A stretch of 64,000 bases of DNA, taken from a virus. This document shows positions 58,701-64,000 of this stretch, in pieces (within the stretch, counting starts at the first letter, position 1; the number at the start of each line of letters is the position of its first letter). A program made the translations under genes and the position numbers. The stretch is taken from positions 1 through 64,000 of the IMG/VR virus record IMGVR_UViG_3300021962_000040; one strand, written 5' to 3'. The notes beneath the pieces are model-generated. The model ran no database searches. It was not told the origin of the DNA and was given only the letters and a program-made list of their open reading frames with translations.

Positions 58701-61700
58701 TTTGTTGATCCAAAAAAACCAGATGCCTTTAAATATTCCAGTGATTCTTTATTTGCCGGAGATACATACATTGGTAGATATACTGAAAAAGTTATCATGC
58801 CAATCTTTAGTGATTTCTTATATGGTCAACCTGATGGATATACTTATGACTATTTAAAAAGGGTTAATATCCCTTATCCAAGATTCTGGATGAATACTCA
58901 AAAGTATGATACTACAGATTTGGCCAATGAGATTATGACATTAGGTTTAGCAAATACACAACAAGCTTTACCTAATGACCTTTACTATTTAGACAGAGGT
59001 GATAGTTGTAGCACATTTGCTACAATGTTTGGAGCTTCAGATCCTAACCCAGCATTTGCAATGAGATATGCATACATGTATACTCATTGTAATGGTGTTT
59101 TGGATTTCTTTGTAGAATCAGAATTGAATATTGTACAAAGAGACTGGGAAGATAGAAGAAAGGATAGACATTATGATGCCTATGAATACAATGATGTAGA
59201 TGAGTTATTCCATGCAGATATTATCAAAGAAGATAACTTCTACAAATATGATTACTCTTTAAGTGCTAGTAGATTTATCACTAACCTAACATCATACGGT
59301 GAAGTACAAACAAGAGATTATGATCCTCATGAAGCAGAGACTTGTTTTGATTACTATCCAAATAGATTAATCTATTCTTTACAATCTCAAGAAGAAGCCA
59401 AGAAAGATTTCTGGAGAGTATTCTTACCAAACAACTACAAGGAGTTTAAGGATAAGGTGAGCGTAATTAAACCAATGAGTAAAAATGGTGCAATCATATT
59501 CTTCCCTTATATGTCACCACAATTGTTCCAAGGTGTAGATACACTTGAAACAGATCTTGGTACTAAGCTTACAATTGGAGACGGTGGTTTATTTAGCCAA
59601 CCATTCCAGAATGTTGCAAATTCTGATTTACCAAATGAATATGGATCTTGTGAAAGTGCAAGAACTGTTGTTAATACTCCTCTTGGTTTATTCTATTTAT
59701 CACAAGCTCAAGGTAAGGTTTTCCAATTTACAGGTAGCTTAGAGAACATTGCAAACCGTGGAATGAAGTGGTGGTTTAATAAGTATTTACCATCTGTTTT
59801 AATTAGAGAGTTTCCTGAATTAGAAGGTACTCCTTTAGCAGATAATCCTGTTATTGGTGTTGGTTGTCAAGCTGTATATGATATCAATGATGACATTGTA
59901 TACTTCTGTAAAAAGGACTTTAGTGTTAAACCACAATACAAAGCTGGTATGACATTTAATCCTGTGACTAATACTTTCACTTATGTGTATCCATCAGGAC
60001 TTCAAATTCCAGTTACACTTGGAGATAAGTTTTTCTTTGATGATGCTTGCTGGACTGTATCATATGATCCAAAAGCAAAAGCTTGGATATCTTTTCATGA
60101 CTGGTGTCCTGAATTAACTATACCAAGTATAAATCACTTCTTAACAACTAAGACAGTTGATCTTGAAGAACCTTATTGTCCTCCTGGATATAGTTATAAT
60201 CCAAACACTCAACAGTGTGAAAGAGCTTTTAGTGAATCTGCACCAGCTGTTGTTACCGTTCAGGAATTAGAAGCAATCATAACAGGCGGTCCTCAAAACT
60301 GTTTGTTTGACGTAATACTTGCAGTTGATACATCCGGAAGTACGGGTGGATCTTCTGGATCAATTGGTCAGGCTGAAAGAACTTTTGTTACTGAGTTTAT
60401 CAATAATCCAAATATTCAAAGTGGTTTAGCTTTAGGAAATATTCAAATCGGCATTACTTCATGGGCCAGTACTAATCAAAATATTAGTATGTCACCAAAT
60501 GGATTCTCAATGAGCAATACTTTAACAGCTGCTCAAGTTGATGCGTGGTATGTAGCTAACTGGTACAATGGTGGTACTTCTGTTGCATCTGCAATGGTAT
60601 TTGCTCAGAATATTTTGAATAACAAGGTTGGTTCACAACTTGGTGATAGAACAGCTCTTGCAAACTTTAAACAGTATCTTGTAATTATTACAGATACTAC
60701 AGCACCACCTCCAGCAAATACAGGATGTGCATATCAATCTAATACATTAGGTGGATCCAGTACAGGTCCTGCTAATCAGTTTGTAATGGCTGTGTTTGCC
60801 GGAGCTACAAGCCCTACTCCACCAAACCCTGGTACATTAAGTAATATTAGCTGTAACCAACCTTCTTATGAGTTTGGTGTAGCTGGTAATGATTTGCCTG
60901 GTATTGCAGCTGTTGTTGATAGTGTATTTGCACAAGCTTGTGGTGGCGGTTATCAATGTAATTGTCCAACAGGATATACTTTAGTTTATCCAAATACTAC
61001 AACTACTCCAATACACTGGACTCAATCAACAGGTACATGTGCACCAAATGGTGGTGATAGTTATGCTCCTATTTGTAGAAGGGTAACTTGTGCATGTCCT
61101 CCACCTCCTGCAGTTTGGGCTACAACAACTCAAACAGGTCAGTGTGATAACTTGTATTTAGCTGGACCAAATGGCGATCCTAATTATGTTAACCAGACTC
61201 CATTGACATGTAATTATATTGGTTTAGAAACTACACCAGCAAGTAATAAGTCTGGTAGTATCTGGAGACATAATTACCGTTGTGATTTGTACTCTAACTA
61301 TTATGGTCAAGATTACCCATGGGAAGTTGAATTAATTGAGAATACAGGTCAAATTGTAAATACAATTAGAAGTGTTGAGTATCAATTAGAATCCTATGTT
61401 TACAAAGGAGATCTTTATCATGGTTGTGGAGATGATAGATGGCATGATCTAGACTTTAACTTTGATGAGGCTATTCTTTACAATACTGAACAAGTGTCTG
61501 GATTACTTACATTAGAACTTAATCCAAAGGAAAACCCTTATAATATTCTTCAGTATCCTATTGTAGGAGCTAATGATATCAAAATACTTTATTCAAAAGA
61601 AGAACAGAAGTATAGATTTAATCAGTTCTGGGATGTCACAAAAGATAGAGGAGAGTTTTCAAATGCTGAGCAAGAAATCTTTATAACAAGATTGAATGGT

Positions 61701-61868
61701 TATATCAGAGATCTGAATGCAGCTAACCTTAACTACCAGAAAGCTGAAGACCAAAGAAAGAAGTTTAGACACTATTACAATAAACTTATCTTAAGAAGAA
61801 AAGTATCTGGTGATAGAAAAATGCTTCTCAAACTTAATAATACTAAATTAGTTTTATCTCTTAGATAA
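55740..61868 (+). CDS. Tail muzzle/stabilisation-like protein with inserted VWA domain, 2042 aa
   Basis: 2042 residues. Beginning NTFAKGMVKDLYASLQPKENW resembles tail stabilisation proteins of crAss-like phages (large 'muzzle'). Residues about 650-850 contain a hydrophobic/Gly-rich patch (YAINAIQGIRKN; IAAAALAGT). Near the C-terminus, between Cys-rich segments (CPPGYSYNPNTQQC and QCNCPTGYTLVYP), a von Willebrand A domain spans about 1520-1740 with a complete MIDAS: DTSGS at 1529-1533, GGTS in the loop and ITDTTAP. The last about 120 residues are helical. Likely the tail tip or baseplate-equivalent that seals the channel; the VWA could bind a host or metal ligand. Confidence 0.82.
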   Translation: MAQQQYSNSSSIETNTFAKGMVKDLYASLQPKENWSHARNAYNNSVDGDAGVIGNEPANLQCGIVPYTIIGFIHKRADQWYVFSTDDINSEIGFYDESTCSYTTIVNDPCLNFNRKFLITGASKENYDCTWQIYWDDSNNPSRTLNVDEIPWVQTIVSAPGSDCIIYQDTAVLDCEKLRLAPLVNTPCLNLTKALDGGLLRNGTYQAFIAYMENDVVVTDYIGISNLQSLFNHDNNAGSLNIEITNLDKDYEFFQLVILSNNQQNIVAKIIGSYSTEQSNISIDYIDPATLSLDFTVLFARKPAYEKSDAMYVVNDYLIRQGPTEQFDFNYQPIANQIKTNWVVAEYPSTYYYKGGNKTGFLRDEVYSFFIRWIYNTGERSKSYHIPGRPPKLAGENQYGEVVNETAQSNGINSLNGPNYNFEVFDTSTVTSLAPLPLTDGGVILGRGEMGYWQSTEQYPATKPEIWNATYVDPTNGVNIGATSNQQFDLCGKKIRHHKMPTEEKNSILQIYSTTSDAVRILGVEFTNIGKPKFNDGTYIPNIVGYEILRGSREGAKSVLAKGIFRNMRKYTIPNNTTTLQGLYPNYPYNDLTPDIYFHDGANGSGPGKMTDGCDNLTDSINNHAPLTGYAQNVFTFHSPELMFKRPYLNSYEARLYGELNGTSIGYFIKSEQHPQYKLLRNVAALLSGIIGVGYAINAIQGIRKNKINYAIPTWEAGNADSWFVAGFTNGTTSVNQGINVGIAAAALAGTSGNALAEILSDDGYAVGSLFGGTGVRQLANIQQGVVQSAFGLTPLIRGGSAEKEFELRDEAGGMPSVLQVFISWLTARQKIAEGAQKIIDVIYNFVQPSDFALKHNSHADIFNYSPTINGNRYRSIVREQNYIGSAFQVFDGQYKINNLFRPRTAAIAITDTFNDPQVKDTSRYVVGGGYNSAGTGINTSYNYLESPGVPRARSVSMHYGALKFNFQNQYGQIDGIKQVVMRGCVNFVDPKKPDAFKYSSDSLFAGDTYIGRYTEKVIMPIFSDFLYGQPDGYTYDYLKRVNIPYPRFWMNTQKYDTTDLANEIMTLGLANTQQALPNDLYYLDRGDSCSTFATMFGASDPNPAFAMRYAYMYTHCNGVLDFFVESELNIVQRDWEDRRKDRHYDAYEYNDVDELFHADIIKEDNFYKYDYSLSASRFITNLTSYGEVQTRDYDPHEAETCFDYYPNRLIYSLQSQEEAKKDFWRVFLPNNYKEFKDKVSVIKPMSKNGAIIFFPYMSPQLFQGVDTLETDLGTKLTIGDGGLFSQPFQNVANSDLPNEYGSCESARTVVNTPLGLFYLSQAQGKVFQFTGSLENIANRGMKWWFNKYLPSVLIREFPELEGTPLADNPVIGVGCQAVYDINDDIVYFCKKDFSVKPQYKAGMTFNPVTNTFTYVYPSGLQIPVTLGDKFFFDDACWTVSYDPKAKAWISFHDWCPELTIPSINHFLTTKTVDLEEPYCPPGYSYNPNTQQCERAFSESAPAVVTVQELEAIITGGPQNCLFDVILAVDTSGSTGGSSGSIGQAERTFVTEFINNPNIQSGLALGNIQIGITSWASTNQNISMSPNGFSMSNTLTAAQVDAWYVANWYNGGTSVASAMVFAQNILNNKVGSQLGDRTALANFKQYLVIITDTTAPPPANTGCAYQSNTLGGSSTGPANQFVMAVFAGATSPTPPNPGTLSNISCNQPSYEFGVAGNDLPGIAAVVDSVFAQACGGGYQCNCPTGYTLVYPNTTTTPIHWTQSTGTCAPNGGDSYAPICRRVTCACPPPPAVWATTTQTGQCDNLYLAGPNGDPNYVNQTPLTCNYIGLETTPASNKSGSIWRHNYRCDLYSNYYGQDYPWEVELIENTGQIVNTIRSVEYQLESYVYKGDLYHGCGDDRWHDLDFNFDEAILYNTEQVSGLLTLELNPKENPYNILQYPIVGANDIKILYSKEEQKYRFNQFWDVTKDRGEFSNAEQEIFITRLNGYIRDLNAANLNYQKAEDQRKKFRHYYNKLILRRKVSGDRKMLLKLNNTKLVLSLR

Positions 61869-63508
61869 TGAAAGGCAAACTTGATTACATACATAGAAGA
61901 GGCTTACCCGGAGGACCTAATGAACAGTTTACTTATGTAACTGGAGTGTTCTCTGTGGATGGCTATAGAAATGATTCTCCAGATGTAAATAATTCTTTTA
62001 ATGTTATTCCTTCAGGTAGAATTACTATGAAAGAAAAGGATGGGCAACCTTTGAAAAAAGGACCCATTCTTGGTATTGATAATCTAGGTAATCAACAAAT
62101 GATGATGCCTGGAGGAGAATATCAGTTTCCTGGTAATCAGGTATTTGAACTACCTCTTAAAAAAGAAGGTGGTGCATTACTAGACAAAACTATTAAATGT
62201 TCTGGTTGTGGTTGGGAATGGAAAGCTGTTGATGGTGGTTCTGATATTATGGACTGTCATAAGTGTGGTGGTGAAGGATTGGTTAAAGCACAAGACGGTA
62301 TTGAAGTAGATGAAGAAGATGATGATAGAGAAATGGTTGAAGGTATTGCTAATATCTTAAGACAAGTAAAAAGTGTTAAGAATAGAAAGCAGATTGCTGA
62401 CAATATGGTTGAAGACTTTGAAGAAGAAGATGTAGATTATAATCTTCAAGAGTTTTTAAAAATGTCTAGAGTAATGAAAGAGGGAGGGGATCTAAGAAAA
62501 GCTCAGATGGGTTATATGATGCCTCCTATAGGTTTTGGTATGATGAATACCGTTTCAAATTTATATGATTATTTTTTTGGTAATGATCCAAAAGCCAATA
62601 CTTCATCTGGTAAAACACCTGTAACAGAAAAAGAAAAATTAGAGTATAAGCAATTATTTGCTGATTATAATGCTAAGAAAAAAGAGTTTGATGTTCAGAG
62701 AAGAACTAATGATAATATTTTAGGTATTGATAATTCAAAAAATATTTCTTTATCATCTGGTAGATTTCAAGGAGCCAGTGTTTCTCCTCAAGTTGTAAAT
62801 GAAGCTGTAAGTGCCGCTAAGTCACAAGGTGTTGATCCATGGTTAATGCTATCTGTAATAGGTAGAGAATCTACATTTGGTAGTGGAGCGGCTGGTAATT
62901 TAAAACGTGCTGGTGACAAAAGCAGATTAGTTTCTGGTTGGGATGTTGCTGAAAACTATCAACCTTATGAACCTTTGAGATACCTTGCCGATAAAAAGGT
63001 TCCTGGAATTGAAGTTAAAAAAGATAACCATGGTTGGCATTATGATATAGAAGATAGACAAGCTCTAAACAACTATATTAAACAACACCCGGAATTAGTA
63101 GAACAATATAGAGAAAAGATTGAGGCTACTCCTGAACTAGGTAAATTAGATAGTTTTGATTTAGCTGCAAAGTTTCTCAAAGAAAAAGGTCTTGCAAGAT
63201 ATAATCCGGGAGATCCAGATTATTCTTCAATGGTTAGGCAAGATATGAAAACCTTAAAGTCTGACCCAAAGTTAAGATCATATATGAGAACACTTGGATA
63301 TGAAGAAGGTGGTGAACTTGACAAATATCCAGATGGTGGTGAATTAGAACAATATAAAAAATATATTAATGGTGAGTATGAAAATACACCTGAAGAATTA
63401 GAGGCTGAAAAGATATATGATAAACTAAATAGAGTTTATTATAAGGCGGCTAAAGATGCAGGAATGAGTGCACCTAATTATATTATGAGCACACTACTTA
63501 CACTTTAA
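61868..63508 (+). CDS. Virion protein with zinc knuckle and lysozyme-like domain
   Basis: 546 residues, sharing one base with the muzzle gene. Zinc motif KCSGCGWEWK ... CHKCGGEG at about 109-135. A lytic-transglycosylase-like region at about 310-460 with WLMLSVIGRESTFGSG (candidate catalytic Glu near 334) and RYNPGDPDYSSMVR. Glu/Lys-rich coils in between and EGGEL/DGGEL motifs near the end. Probable ejected or cargo protein that opens the peptidoglycan on entry. Catalysis is inferred from the GRES motif. Confidence 0.75.
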   Translation: MKGKLDYIHRRGLPGGPNEQFTYVTGVFSVDGYRNDSPDVNNSFNVIPSGRITMKEKDGQPLKKGPILGIDNLGNQQMMMPGGEYQFPGNQVFELPLKKEGGALLDKTIKCSGCGWEWKAVDGGSDIMDCHKCGGEGLVKAQDGIEVDEEDDDREMVEGIANILRQVKSVKNRKQIADNMVEDFEEEDVDYNLQEFLKMSRVMKEGGDLRKAQMGYMMPPIGFGMMNTVSNLYDYFFGNDPKANTSSGKTPVTEKEKLEYKQLFADYNAKKKEFDVQRRTNDNILGIDNSKNISLSSGRFQGASVSPQVVNEAVSAAKSQGVDPWLMLSVIGRESTFGSGAAGNLKRAGDKSRLVSGWDVAENYQPYEPLRYLADKKVPGIEVKKDNHGWHYDIEDRQALNNYIKQHPELVEQYREKIEATPELGKLDSFDLAAKFLKEKGLARYNPGDPDYSSMVRQDMKTLKSDPKLRSYMRTLGYEEGGELDKYPDGGELEQYKKYINGEYENTPEELEAEKIYDKLNRVYYKAAKDAGMSAPNYIMSTLLTL

Positions 63509-63531
63509 TAATTAGTAAAAGTGGTTATTTA

Positions 63532-63546
63532 TTTGTATATTAATAG
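63532..63546 (+). promoter_or_regulatory. Late-type box TTTGTATATTAATAG
   Basis: TTTGTATATTAATAG, 8 nt before the ATG of the last gene; same motif family as 37141 and 49211. Confidence 0.45.
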
Positions 63547-63554
63547 TATATAAT

Positions 63555-64000
63555 ATGGGAATGAGATATTTAAATCAAAAAAGTTTAAAGTATATGCAAG
63601 ATGGTGGAGCTGCTGCACCAGCACAAGAGGTATCTCTTTCCCAGCAAGTTGCATCTATGTTGCAATCTGGTGCAGATCCTAGAAGTGTTGCTCAACAACT
63701 ATTGTCAAGTGGTGTAGATGAAGCGGACATTAAAGAGATCTTTATGGATCTTGGAATGGCTCCTAGTGATGTTGATGCTTTATTTCAATCAGAAGAAGAA
63801 GTTCAACAAGAGTTAGATCAAGCATTGGCTGAAGCTCAAGCTGAAGAATCAGCAGCAGAACCAGCTGATCAACCTGAACCTGCAGATACTGAAGTGGAAT
63901 TTGGTGCATTTGGTAATTCAATGCCAGAGGCTCAGTTTGGTTTAGAGACACCGTTGGCACCAACAATAAATCAATACTTTGGTGGTATTGCTAGACAAAA
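63555..64000 (+). CDS. Acidic virion-type protein, truncated by window end
   Basis: Starts MGMRYLNQKSLKYMQDGG, then an Ala/Gln/Glu-rich acidic part, and runs off the end at 64000 (148 codons seen). The MQDGG segment recalls the GG-motifs of the preceding protein. Probably a second cargo or assembly protein of the virion. Confidence 0.75.
   Translation, partial: MGMRYLNQKSLKYMQDGGAAAPAQEVSLSQQVASMLQSGADPRSVAQQLLSSGVDEADIKEIFMDLGMAPSDVDALFQSEEEVQQELDQALAEAQAEESAAEPADQPEPADTEVEFGAFGNSMPEAQFGLETPLAPTINQYFGGIARQ

Noticed and set aside
28643-63508. Search for a tape-measure or sheath protein
   Set aside because: No long coiled-coil tape-measure ORF or contractile sheath was found; the large 2042-aa protein lacks that composition. 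A short tail is more likely.

Overview
The window looks like the central part of a large, double-stranded DNA tailed-phage genome infecting a member of the Bacteroidota. Reasons: two divergently oriented gene blocks tightly packed with overlapping ORFs; a complete head/tail module; AT-rich codon use; gene starts without Shine-Dalgarno motifs; and several boxes of the Bacteroidota promoter type (TTG/TTTG, about 19 nt, TAnnTTTG). The gene set (DnaG-like primase, DnaB-like helicase, SF2 helicase, Sak4-like ATPase, uracil-DNA glycosylase, RusA-like resolvase, IHF-like protein, PD-(D/E)XK nuclease, calcineurin-like phosphoesterase, TerL-portal-scaffold-MCP order, a ~2000-residue tail 'muzzle'-like protein, no sheath and no tape-measure protein) fits a short-tailed crAss-like phage (Crassvirales or a relative). 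That assignment is inference from memory of family gene content, not from a search. Left arm (1-21.4 kb, minus strand except one gene): a MoxR-type AAA+ ATPase paired with a metallopeptidase/VWA protein, small hypothetical proteins, RusA, primase, SSB-like protein, Sak4-like ATPase, DnaB-like helicase and UDG; then a lone plus-strand gene; then MazG-like, zinc-ribbon and lipoprotein microproteins, an SF2 helicase, an RNA region holding tRNA-Leu(UAA) and a nearby tRNA-Arg(UCU), an HNH nuclease, a second acidic-tailed protein, a winged-helix protein and a run of small early-type genes. The arm begins at 21.43 kb with a 112-residue protein, followed downstream by hairpins, a small gene and a ~1 kb stretch with no convincing ORF but many perfect stem-loops on the minus strand. 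I read that stretch as a giant structured non-coding RNA. The divergent intergenic region (21434-21623) is unusually G/C-clustered and is the likely control region or origin. Right arm (21.6-64 kb, plus strand): endolysin (PG-binding plus amidase), IHF-like protein, zinc protein, PD-(D/E)XK nuclease, a candidate small terminase, a GroES-like co-chaperonin, TerL, portal, acidic scaffold, major capsid protein, connector, a Dps/ferritin-like protein with an intact ferroxidase ligand pattern, structural proteins, two long repetitive tail fibres (the second with a C-terminal S74 chaperone), cysteine-rich and fibronectin-III adhesin-like proteins, a phosphoesterase, two ring/tubular proteins, the 2042-residue muzzle-like protein with an inserted VWA domain, a virion lysozyme-like protein and a truncated acidic protein at the window end. 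How the parts appear to cooperate: the left arm supplies replication, repair and nucleotide hygiene plus RNA functions; the right arm builds and folds the particle and lyses the host. Recurrent TTTTTGTATATTATA-type boxes in front of right-arm genes, including one 19-nt exact duplicate, suggest a dedicated late promoter. The most interesting items are the giant structured RNA, the Dps-like protein, the GroES homologue, the two separate VWA-domain systems and the long hairpin between portal and scaffold genes.
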